From: Helianthus annuus | Lineage: Eukaryota; Streptophyta; Magnoliopsida; Asterales; Asteraceae | Reading direction: 5' to 3' | NCBI RefSeq assembly: GCF_002127325.2 | Contig: NC_035443.2 | Location: 147,760,415 to 147,824,414 of the forward strand | Length of the DNA: 64,000 nt | Part shown: positions 45,126 through 56,270 of the stretch, one piece after another | Layout: every line of letters begins with the position of its first letter | How positions within the stretch are numbered: position 1 is the first letter of the stretch | The notes under the pieces: model-generated | Databases searched by the model: none | Seen by the model: the letters and a program-made list of their open reading frames with translations, nothing else | What the model was told of the DNA's origin: nothing | Made by a program: the position numbers and the translations under genes

Positions 45126-48100
45126 AGTCTACCCCCCTTAAAAGAGGTTTCGTCCCCGAAACCTGGTCACATAACAACTAGACCAATTCTACTCCTACTT
45201 TTTCGTCTTTTCATTCACGATGCTTACTACAACATAGATGCATTCGAGATCTTGGCAAGAGTTTCATTCATTCATAAACGTCTTTGTATGCATTGTCCCT
45301 CCGTTCTTAAATCAAGTAAATCACTTTCATAATCACCTATAAGTCGGAATCTGATCCAGGGCTCTTATTAGTGTCGTTTTCACTTTATAATGCTAGTTCC
45401 TAGCATACATTACCACTAGCGATTCGTTTATTGGAATTTATTCCGATGTATATTATTGGTCGTACAAGCTTATGCTTACGGCTTGTTTCTATCTTTCTAA
45501 ATAAGCGTAACATATTCATACATTTACTAAAATAAATAAATCGATTTATTTTATTCCGCACACGAATCATGCACGACATAATTCATTATTGTAATTATAA
45601 GCAACCCCATCATCCCATTACTAACGTTCTTCCAATTACTTTCTTGCTCATATGAGGGCTTAGCATAACATTATACGTATACTATAGACATTTAATGATT
45701 TAGTGGTACTAATACAAAGCTTCCCACTTCCTAATTACTTTTTCATACTTAATACAAGTATAAGGCATTATTCTACGGTTATCATCGTCACTTGAACTAA
45801 TTACAAGTTTGAGTTTAGCCTTGAATTTAATCCTTCGCACACTTTAATATTAGCTCCTTGCATGAACTACTTATGATAACAACTAGGTATGTTGTGTATG
45901 AGCACCATACTAGCATTTAACCAATTCGGCTCAAACTTTCATTTAAGGCCTTTAATTCTCCCTCTTAATGACATTCATACCTTCTCACGCTGACCATTAC
46001 AGGTCGATCACTGTATAGCATACCATAATTATTCTACCATTCATTTTGTTCACACTTACAAATAAATCTACGGATTCTTAATCATTAACTAAGAATTAAA
46101 CATTTTACTAACCTCACTTTCAATGTATAAGTCGGTTATCCGTGTGCCGGATCGATCCGCTTCTTTATATGTACCTTCCGTACCAGAATTGGTCTCATTC
46201 ATTCATGAAATATGCTCCCACTCGTGGGCATCTTTCCACTAGCATCAATACTACCATCTCACTGAGAATTCCATCATATTTATCTATAAATAAATAGTTA
46301 GCACATAACCTTTCATAATTGTGTCCCACAGGGTGTTTGTTCGCCTACTGTCTCCTTCAAAATTTTCTTACGTACATGCTAAACATATCATACATTCCAT
46401 TTTTTTATTGGTTATCTCGCCAACTTTCGTAGTTTGACCTTTCAGAAGTCTAATTGTAAATACATTCTCACATATGGGTATCGGTTATCCTATTCTGACA
46501 CACCAATCTCTAGTCGAGCCCTATGCTCCTTTTAAAACTATAATCTTTTTATACCTACCTGGCGCGGGTCAGAACCCTTGATTCATCATTCATACTTTGC
46601 GACGGTTAATACTTTCCAAACTGTGACAATGCATGCCCATACATTATGCTCACCTATAAGTAATAAACTTGACAAATCGAACATTAAATACCGGGTTCAA
46701 ATGGTGATCGCCATTTGACCCGTATGACTCATTTGAGTCTCGTTTTTAGTTTCTATTCTTATTCGTTTAATCCGTCTTCATTTACGGATTCGAACTTTTA
46801 ATTCATTACCTTTCATTCTTACTGGTTTAACCCGTGCTTGCTTACGGATTCAACCTTTCATTCCTTACATGGTCGAATCCATTTCTCAGATTCAAACATT
46901 TTCCTCCGTACCTTCCTTTCTTATGCCGTATCTTTTACCATGTCATTTCTTACAAAACGTTTTCATATTAATCTTCTACATTCAACTTCGAGTGTTGGGT
47001 CCTAACACTTAATTCCATGTCCTATTTCATGTAGCGCGTCTCGACGCGACACTTTACATCCTATTTCTAGTGGTGTTCCCACCCTTCTTTCTTAAGTTTG
47101 TCTTACATTCAATCGTAGGCTTATACTTTTCATTCTTATCCTTCTTTCTTTCTTATATTGATCCGTTCCTTTAAGAATCATTAGACCCCTTTTTGCTAGC
47201 TTGACCGGACATAAGTGAGTTGATTCTCATGTTTTTTTTTCTCGAGCTTCGGTCAATACATGACCATCCCTTAATATACCATTTCCATTTGTTTGTTCAC
47301 CGTATTAGGTGTTAATTCACCTACGTTCTCTAACATGTCTTTTACTAATGAGTATTCTATTTTACACGTTGTATTTCTTACGTAATACTTCCAGCATTTG
47401 TAAGTAATTATTATTCACTGACTTCTACAATATAACCTTTTAAGATCAACCACCACCAGGTACTTTTGTATATAAGTATTGTAGTACAGGTTGTTCTTAC
47501 TTTCAATTCGAACACACTTACAAAACGCCTTTAGCTAACATCTGAACTATTATCCTTTCCATACCTTTCATTAACATTACCAAGTTCTCATTTATTTATA
47601 CGTTCCACTTAATTTCAATTATTCTAACACGCATACATCTTTATGTAAATACATTCGAAGTGATTGCAAATTCACCTTCCTTTAGCGTCCATGTTCATTC
47701 TTACTTTATTACTTCCTCTTAACCCTTTTTGCCATCCATGCCCAAGTAAATTGACAGGATTCCCATCCTTACATATCAGTACTTTCGTAATATCATTAGT
47801 TTATGTGAGCATATATACGACTGTTCACTTTCTTTCTATTCATACGTTAATCGACTTTCGTTAGTAGAATTTCGTATAAGTGAGACGTTCATTAATAGTT
47901 ATCTCATTTCAAATCCATACAACTAAACTATCATCCATCATAACACGTAATTCATCTAGTATGTAACACATTAACTCTTTACTTAAACAATTGTGTCTAA
48001 TGGCCATCTCATGACATCCCTATACAATTGTGTCTAATGGCCATCTCATGACATCCCTATATTGTGTCTAATGGTCAACTATTCTATTTTACACGTTGTA

Positions 48101-49416
48101 TTCATCTAAATATGGTAGGTCATAATAATAATATCCTGCGTATCTCATACTCGTACTGTACGACATGTACAATTTATGTGATCCTCTAAACAATATACAT
48201 ATACATTCACATACACGTATTTTCACATGCTAATGCTCCATGATTCTACAATTAGCAAATTTCATTCGAAACAACTATATAACATAATTTCAACATATCC
48301 TTTACTAATTAGCTCGTATGATTCACATTTAGCACATATTTGCCTCTTAATCATACTAAAGCAAATCATTAAATTCACATAAGCATCACACCATTCAGGT
48401 ACAAGGTACAAGCCTCTAATGCATAATTCTATCAAAGCATACATTCATCCGAATTTTCATACGAATTCCAACTCCACTTTATACATTCATCATTCATTTC
48501 ATGCCATTCCATACGTTACATTCGACTTTTATAAATTTTACTTTATCGCTGACGATCTACATAACTTATTATATCTTCTTATAACTTGACAGGAACATAA
48601 AACGGGCATTTCTGAGAAGTATGGGAACTTAAATCATAATTCACAAGCTTCAATACATCATAGTTCATTAGTCCGAGTTTAATTCATTCGCATTCTTATA
48701 TTCTAGACTTTTACTCGCTTTTATCATTCATTCGTGTCATTCGACTCATTACTTTCGAACTTTTATAAGCCCGTTTATCTTACCCACTAATCGTGGTCAC
48801 GTATATCTTACTAGGCCTTATTTACACCCTACACGTGCATTCATTAGACCTTTGAACAACTTAGAAGCTCAAAATACGAAAACAAGACAAAACAAAAAGT
48901 TTCAGCGGATTTGATTTCCGTTGGCCGTCGGCGACGAGCTCTGAAAATGTGTGTCGCCCACAAACGTCCGTAGACGGCTAGCTAAGCCGTCGTCAAACAT
49001 GAGGGGGTCAGCGACGACATCATAGCCCATCGACGACGGCCCTTCCTTTGCTGAATCGCTGAAAAATTTTGCCCAGACACAGCTGTGTTGATTATCTGAG
49101 TACAATGTCACACAGCTATGTCAGCCTTGCTACACACCCTGATCTCAGCAACAAGCATCAATGGTCCACACACCTGTGTCACTTAACGACACAACTGTGT
49201 GCGACGCCAGATCTGATATAACCCAATGTTTAACTCCCATTATTACTATTTCACATACTTAACTTAAATATTTATCATAAACACACTATACATACTTGTA
49301 TTAAACAAAAACTTAAAGTTTTACCTCATTGGCGATCTTGGAGCGAGCACACTTTTGCTCGAGCCGTCGGTTTGAGTTCAAGCACTATTACTCATGCTCG
49401 AATCCCACAAACCTAG
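45126..49416 (-). other. Internal region of G (noncoding)
   Basis: Begins with the polypurine and palindrome module (45126-45164) and ends at the leader and PBS (49030-49428). AT-rich, no supported ORF on either strand. A 37-bp tandem duplication (gtgtctaatggccatctcat) is at about 48000-48070. I see nothing else recognisable between 45170 and 48900. A region at 48905-49040 is rich in cgacg words. Confidence 0.75.
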
Positions 49417-49428
49417 GCTCTGATACTG
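49417..49428 (-). other. PBS of G, second copy (variant)
   Basis: gctctgatactg; two bases differ from the standard complement gctctgatacca. It lies 3 bp from the LTR at 49432. Confidence 0.75.
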
Positions 49429-49431
49429 ACT

Positions 49432-51069
49432 TGTTAGGACCGTTTTTCGTCTTTATAAATTAACTTACAAGGGTAATTAAAAGACTTCAAAATAGCAACA
49501 TTAATACATATTTTTGACAAAAATTGGGCATGACCCGTCCGTAAAACGGATATACCCCTGTTATAAACATAAGTAAGACAATTACCATTCTACAATTTGT
49601 CCGACAAGACACTACTAAAAACCTAGACATCAAGTGTTAAAAGGTATGTCCACAAACAAGTTGTACAAAATAGAAATTTTGACCCAAAACATTAGTGCAA
49701 CTAGCGGAAGCGCTTGGTATAATATATCATGAACATGTGCTCGCCCCAATTCTCCAAGTCGCCTAAATTGAGGATTTACCTACATTCAATAACAAAACTT
49801 TAAAAAGTTAGTCATTATGCTTACAATACCATCATACTAGTTCCATTCGTTTATGTACTTCCTTTCCACTTAAGCATTCGATTACCCAATTAAATGGGTA
49901 TGGCATATACTCTCATAATGAGATTCAAGCATCCACTTACGACCCGGTAACATCGGGTTAACTGCTTTCAACATAGATCTTTCGTTCTATCCGTTTGACG
50001 GATTGAACTTCATACATTTTGTTATTGCATTCATGACCACCCGTTCTAAACGGATGGTGCCTTATTCTTACTAGACTTGTTCAACTCGAACGGGTCGATT
50101 TGCATAGCTTATCATAACCTCCGTTAGCATAACCAAATCCGCAAGGGATTTGGTATCCACTTACTAATCACCATATTCATTTTAATAAGAGTTATTCATC
50201 ATAATTAATAACAAAATTTACGTAAGGTTTTGTATGCAACGGAACATACCTCGATCCTGTGAGCCTTCTGATTTCTTAGTACTCGAACCTTCTTCCTTCA
50301 CGCCTATATCAACACATCCATTCGTTCGTTTAGTACCCCAAATTTCGTTCCATATTTTTCCAAAAGTTACACATAATTGTTCTTTCAAGCATTTCATCAA
50401 ACACTTGGCGGGTTTCGCATTTTCGGGACATTTACCCATCTAACTAAAACATGTTTTTAAGCTAGTTCCTTTAATCATTCAACAACAATCAACCAAGCTT
50501 TATCGTATATCAGTTTATCTAGTGTTTATACATCATAGACAAGGTTATTCATCAACAAATCACATATATTACAATACTTGATCATTCTACCCCTAGTAAC
50601 TTTTTGTCAATTGGGTCTTGGCTATTAAACATACAAAATTGCTAGTAATCAGCCATTGTTCTAACCCTATATCATAATCTTAACTTAATTCATAAATTTC
50701 ATGACATGCAATCAAGATTTGATCAAAACCCATTTCTTGAAATTTATTAAATCATAAAATTGAACTTACTCTTTCAATGAACAAGTTAAGAGCTTGAAAT
50801 TTCTTGATTGTGCTTTCAATTTCTTTGGATCTCTACTGATTTCCTTGTGGTATTGGTGAAGCTAGGGTTTTCCCCTGGCTTTTGTTCGATCGATCAGACC
50901 CCCACACACATGTACTGTGTGTGGGTTTTCATCTTTTAACTTTTATTATACTTAGTTTTAGGCAATTTCATCTTTAGTCCCTCCATTTCAATCACTTATT
51001 TATTTTAAGCACTACCTTCTTATTATTACATTTTAACTTATTCCTAATAAATATTTTTGGGGTGTTACA
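49432..51069 (-). repeat. Third LTR of G (uninterrupted)
   Basis: 1638 bp, TGTTAGGACC ... GGGGTGTTACA, and the empty site for J. A near-perfect hairpin of ~25 bp (cccacacaca/tgtgtgtggg) is at about 50900-50925. The ~70-codon ORFs at 50218-50443 also occur in the second LTR (44276-44501), are antisense to each other and have no recognisable product. Confidence 0.88.
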
Positions 51070-51991
51070 AGTCTACCCCTCTTAAAAGAGGTTTCGTCCC
51101 TGAAACCTAGTCACATAACAACTAGACCAATTCTACTCCTACTTTTTCGTCTTTTCATTCACGATGCTTACTACAACCTAGATGCATTCGAGATCTTGGC
51201 AAGAGTTTCATTCATGCATAAACGTCTTTGTACGCATTGTCCCTCCTTTCTTAAATCAAGTAAATCACTTTCATAATCACCTATAAGTCGGAATCTGATC
51301 CAGGGCTCTTATTAGTGTCGTTTTCACTTTATAATGCCAGTTCCTAGCATACATTATCACTAGCGATTCGTTCATTGGAATTTATTCCGATGTATATTAT
51401 TGGTCGTACAAGCTTATGCTTACGGCTTGTTTCTATCTTTCTAAATAAGCGTAACATATTCATACATTTACTAATTTAAATAAATCGATTTATTTTATTC
51501 CGCATATGAATCATGCACGACATAATTCATTATTGTAATTATAAGCAACCCCATCATCCCATTACTAACGTTCTTCCAATTACTTTCTTGCTCATACGAG
51601 GGCTTAGCATAACATTATACGTATACTATAGACATTTAATGATTTAGTGGTACTAATACAAAGCTTCCCACTTCCTAATTACTTTTTCATACTTAATACA
51701 AGTATAAGGCATCATTCTACGGTTACCACCGTCACTTGAACTAATTACAAGTTTGAGTTTAGCCTTGAATTTAATCCTTCGCACACTTTAGTATTAGTTC
51801 CTTGCATGAACTACTTATGATAACAACTAGGTATGTTGTGTACGAGCACCATACTAGCGTTTAACCAATTCAACTCAAACTTTCATTTAAGGCCTTTAAT
51901 TCTCCATCTTAATGACATCCATACCTTCTCACGCTGACCATTACAGGTCGATCACTGTATAGCATACCATAATTATTCTACCATTCATTTT
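51070..51991 (-). other. Internal region of G, second copy, left of H
   Basis: Matches 45126-46047 with scattered differences, including the palindrome at 51089-51108. It continues after H at 58307-58643 (matching about 46053-46390), where L interrupts it. Noncoding. Confidence 0.85.
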
Positions 51992-52383
51992 TGTAGGACC
52001 GGTTTTGACGCCGTTCGATTGCGTAACGAACGTTCGACGTGCGGAATCCGTGAACGTGCGTGACCGAACGCACAATAACGTACTAGAAACGTGATTTTAT
52101 TGATGAAGATGACGTGTACGGTACAAAAATCACGTGTAGAGAGCTTTCTCTCTCTAGACTTTCTCTCTCTAGACTTGAATCACCAAAATCACAAATGGAG
52201 CAAAAGTCTTACAACTTATGACATAATCTCCTATTTATAGGCCTTGGAATTAATGAGACTTCTCATTAATTACCAAAACGCCACCTTACTAATTCTATCT
52301 GAATATTACAATAAGTGCTTGATTTCTTTGGTTTCTCGCTACGGCTCGGATTGACGAAGGCGATAGACATTAATGCACTAACA
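51992..52383 (-). repeat. 3' LTR of H
   Basis: Sense TATA box at the complement of 52232-52239. The part near 52000-52080 is dense in CG words (cgttcg, aacgt). Confidence 0.92.
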
Positions 52384-53435
52384 ATCTCCCCTTGGATATT
52401 GCCGCAGTCAATCTCGTAGCGTCTTGTATTTCTCTTTCTCGAACAGAATCCCCGTGGATCTGTCTTCGAGCTTCCGTTGCTCTCCCTTTCGATCAGACTT
52501 CTTTTCTTCAGGCTCCCCCTTTCGTCAAGCTTCCGTGCTTTTAGGATCGACGCCTAGCTTTCCGTAGCAACAGAATCAAAAACCTACACATCTCAAACAC
52601 ACAATTACAACAAACCATGTTGTGATTCAACTTAATGAATCAACTAAACTTTTGAGAATCATTTACATTTAAAATTGATCAAAAATTTTGAAACATTCCA
52701 AATTCTGATTCAACTTAATGAATCATTTTAAACATTTCAAACCAATTAACCAATCCAACTGTTCATCTTGTTTAGCCTTTGAGATTTTGAATATCAGTTT
52801 TTCAACATCAGTTGTCGAAAATCTTTTTGGATTTTTCAAAATAAGAAACTAAATGCAATGACAGAAATTAGTACAAACATATTTTTGCGAGTTTGTGCAA
52901 GAGGATCATATCAGTTTTTGAGACATATCACCAACACCGTTAAGCTTTTAAACATTTCAAGTTTTAAACAATTTACCTAGATTGTCAGTATATTGGTCCA
53001 CTTTAAATTTTCACACAAATTTCAATTGATTCGAGATACGATATTAATGTTTTAGAAACTTGAACTTAAATGTGTATCACTCCACTTGAATATACTCCCG
53101 TATCCAGATCCCAATGTTGAGTCTTACAGGTGAGTATACCACAGATGATATCTGTTAAGGGGTAAATTGCGAGGGCCGTGAGAGCTCAGGTCGATACTTC
53201 CGTATACGCAGAGAGATGACGGCTTCGACTTTTGGCGGGTCCCCTTTAGAGGATCTTTTGTTACAATAGTAGTGACTATCAATTTTATTGTTTTATCAAC
53301 TTGCTGAGGGTTGCGCTTATATTTCAAAGCATTTTGCAGAAAGTATTATTCGGGGACTAGGTCAAGATTTCCATACAGCAGAAGTCCCGGAATAATACCC
53401 CAGATATCACTAAGTATAAAGACCTAGTATCTCAG
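52384..53435 (-). other. 3' noncoding region of H
   Basis: Starts next to the LTR with the polypurine complement. The block 53110-53430 is the reverse complement of C's 3' region at about 26700-26990. Noncoding. Confidence 0.75.
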
Positions 53436-53670
53436 AAAGAGGGATCTTTCAAACAAGATTTCGGGGGTTACCCATATATCCAAGAATAGTTACCCATGAA
53501 TTAAGCAAGTATGAATTTAGGTTTATATATCATTTCAATTTACTAAGTGTGCAAAAATCTACTGACACATCCGTAGTAAGATTGTTTATCACTTTTAAAC
53601 ATTACATATTTTTAGCGTGTTGTGATAGTCCACTGATGTACTATCATTTCCTCTTTTATGCAACAAAAAC
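53436..53670. repeat. Inverted repeat of H, left arm (235 bp)
   Basis: Reading by eye, it is an exact reverse complement of 53851-54085. This arm is in native orientation: its minus-strand reading continues into the region shared with C. Confidence 0.93.
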
Positions 53671-53850
53671 TCATTTTTGATTTTTCAATGTTTTTGACAT
53701 TTTCAAATTTTCTAATTTTTTTTTAAATTTTTCTCCCCCTAAAATCAAAATATGTTTCAATTTTGATATTCTAGGAAAATTTGAAAACAAACTGTACAGA
53801 TAAAATGACAACATGATATCGAATCGCTTCAATTCTCTATCCATTTGGCG
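53671..53850. other. Loop between the arms of the H inverted repeat
   Basis: 180 bp, AT-rich. On the minus strand it contains attttaggggga, equivalent to the tttaggggga at the end of pol in C (26345), so it is also native SIRE sequence. Confidence 0.8.
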
Positions 53851-54085
53851 GTTTTTGTTGCATAAAAGAGGAAATGATAGTACATCAGTGGACTATCACA
53901 ACACGCTAAAAATATGTAATGTTTAAAAGTGATAAACAATCTTACTACGGATGTGTCAGTAGATTTTTGCACACTTAGTAAATTGAAATGATATATAAAC
54001 CTAAATTCATACTTGCTTAATTCATGGGTAACTATTCTTGGATATATGGGTAACCCCCGAAATCTTGTTTGAAAGATCCCTCTTT
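53851..54085. repeat. Inverted repeat of H, right arm (235 bp)
   Basis: Begins gtttttgttgcataaaagag and ends gatccctcttt. It is the inverted duplicate, placed where pol would be expected. Confidence 0.93.
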
Positions 54086-54377
54086 GATTTCAAAACACCT
54101 AAGTTTGTTTTAATCAAAATGGTTTTTCCGGAAAATTTGTTTTGTGTGTCATTTCATAAACTCGGGGTTTCATCACCTTGTTTTTCAAACACATGACAGA
54201 TTTGACAATTTCAATTTTAAATCTTAAACACCACTTGTAGAAAATCAAGTACAACTTAATGTCCCTGATTTACCACATGTAAAACGAAAAATCACCAGAG
54301 TGAAATTTCTCAAGAAATGTGCCGATTCATGTTCCACGCTTACCAACCTGGGAACTCCGGCAAGTCAGGTTTTTTTT

Positions 54378-56270
54378 TCATTTAAACAGATTCACCCAAG
54401 CTTGACGATCCTTGGGTGATTTCGAATTCTTGTTCAACAATGGTGGAAAGTTTGCATCATACATTGTTAAACCCGAATTCTCCTTTTTTACCTCAACACC
54501 AGGCTCTTCTGGCTTTGACGAACCAGCATCATTGCCTGCACATGGCTTGTCTGACTTTGATGAGCCAGATTCATCGCCTGAAGGTGGCTTGTCTGACTTT
54601 GACATGTCAGATTCATCGCCGACCATTTTCTTCTTCTTCTTTAACCTGTCTGTCCTCAGATTTATATCCGATCAATTCGTCTTGTTTGACTTTGCAATTG
54701 AGGGAGTTGATTAATCAGAACTCTTATTCAATCTGTCGGGTGAACCCGAGGACAAAATCTTCTCGAGATACTCTCTCGCCTTTTTCCTCTTCTTTCGCAG
54801 TCTGTCTTTCTGCCCTTGACAAAGCTTCACTTTCGTTTCTTGAACTTTAGGTTCTTGAACCTTTTGTTCTTTGGGCTTGACGTTGACTGGAATCTTTGCC
54901 AATTTTTGAGACTTAGCCCTCAATCTGTCAGTCGATCTCCTCGGGCAATCTCTGGCAATATGACCTCTGATGTTGCAGTTAAAGCATCTTCTCATCTTAT
55001 AATTCCAACTTTGGCAGTTAACAGCAATGTGTCCTTGATAACCACACCGGTAACACACTTTGTTATCGTACCATGTACCTCCTTCACACCAAATGCTCAG
55101 ATCATAGCATTGTCTGGCTTGGTGATATTCCTTTCTCATGTTTGCTGGATTTGGCTTTTGAGCACTGTGGTTCGACCTGCACCACTTATTACCAACAGTT
55201 TTTGAGTTTTAATTTTTCAATTTTTGTGATTTTTGATTTTGATTGGATGATCGATCGTATGAGCTTTTATTTTCTTTTTGTACAATTTTCTCAGTTTTAA
55301 TTTTTTGTTTCTGTTCCACTTTCTTCTTCAAAGGTTTTTGCTTAGAGCATTCTCCCTTTTCAGTCGAATGCAGAACAGTTTTCTGAAATTTTTCTTTTAA
55401 TTTTAAAAACAATTTTTGTTTTTCAATTTTTTCATTTTCATCATCAGATTTCTCATCACAATCTTCAACTTTGACATTGTCAAAGTCTGTGACATCGTCA
55501 CTTATTGGAACAGAATTGATCGGTTCTGGACACACATATGGTGCAGAAGTCACAAAACCTTTCAATTGACTTTCTAACTCAGCAATTTTAATCCGATCAC
55601 TCTTAGCTTCTTTTTCAAGCTGAATGATTTTAGCAAGATGAGAATTGATTGCAATTTGTTTTTCAAGATTATCTTTATCAAAAATATCTCTCTCATCTTC
55701 TAAAATCTTGATTTGTTTTTGAAAATCTTTTTCCATTTTTGATTTTTCATTTTCAAAAACTTTTTCTTTTTCTTTCAAAATTTTGTTTTCCAATGTCAAA
55801 CTGTCCAAATCACTTAACAGTTTGACATTGTCTGATTCAAATTTGTCACATTTTGAGCACTTCTCGGTCATCTTTACATCCTCAGCTTTCTTCTCAACCT
55901 TGATAGCTGAAATGTCTTTAACCTGCTCTTCTTCCTGAACAATTTCCTTAGATTTGAATTTTGCTTCATCAGTTTCTGCATTACTAATCTTTTGGAGTTC
56001 AAGTTCTCGCTCTTCAATCTTCTCGATAAACAAGCTCAAATTCAAGTTTAAATATATCTTCTTCAAATCTAACAAATACGTTCTCCACATATCACCCGGT
56101 AAAACATTTGCCAACTTGTCAACCCACTCCTCATTAGTCTTGGTTATTTTCAATCTCTCCATCTCTAAATATAACTTGACATACCTTTTGATCAACTCTT
56201 CAATTGATTCTCCCTTAATACCTGTAAAATTATCAAATTTGTTCAGTGTAACATAAATCTCAGAACCCAT
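54378..56270 (-). pseudogene. Copia gag of H, N-terminally truncated and broken
   Basis: One minus-strand frame with stops at 55211-55209 and 54713-54711 and at least one more near 54672. Block 56270-55209 (353 aa) starts with MGSEIYVTLNKFDNFTGIKG and lacks the PPKLM-type first half of the capsid region. It then has TNEEWVDKLANVLPGD and a long heptad-like Glu/Lys/Leu coiled coil. Block 55139-54711 carries two CCHC knuckles (CYRCGYQGHIAVNC, CFNCNIRGHIARDC). Block 54626-54378 has SKSDKP-type repeats and YDANFPPLL, the gag tail also seen in C near 22710. Protease does not follow. Confidence 0.87.

Larger units (their letters stand above)
36185..51069 (-). mobile_element. Element family G: chain of LTR-internal-LTR-internal-LTR, non-autonomous
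   Basis: LTR starts TGTTAGGACCG occur at 36185, 36850 and 49432. The first is a 248-bp stub (36185-36432) fused to leader sequence. The second LTR is 36850-45125 and contains J (1636 bp without it). An internal region of 4.3 kb (45126-49416) follows, then the third LTR 49432-51069 (1638 bp). Beyond it another copy of the internal 3' end begins (51070 onward). The internal region has no ORF longer than ~75 codons, so the family is a large non-autonomous derivative. Sense strand is minus (PBS complements at 36835 and 49417). Confidence 0.85.

Noticed and set aside
54378..54850. Plus-strand ORFs (up to 144 aa) over the H gag region
   Set aside because: Shadows of the minus-strand gag frame, which has the CCHC knuckles and homology to C.
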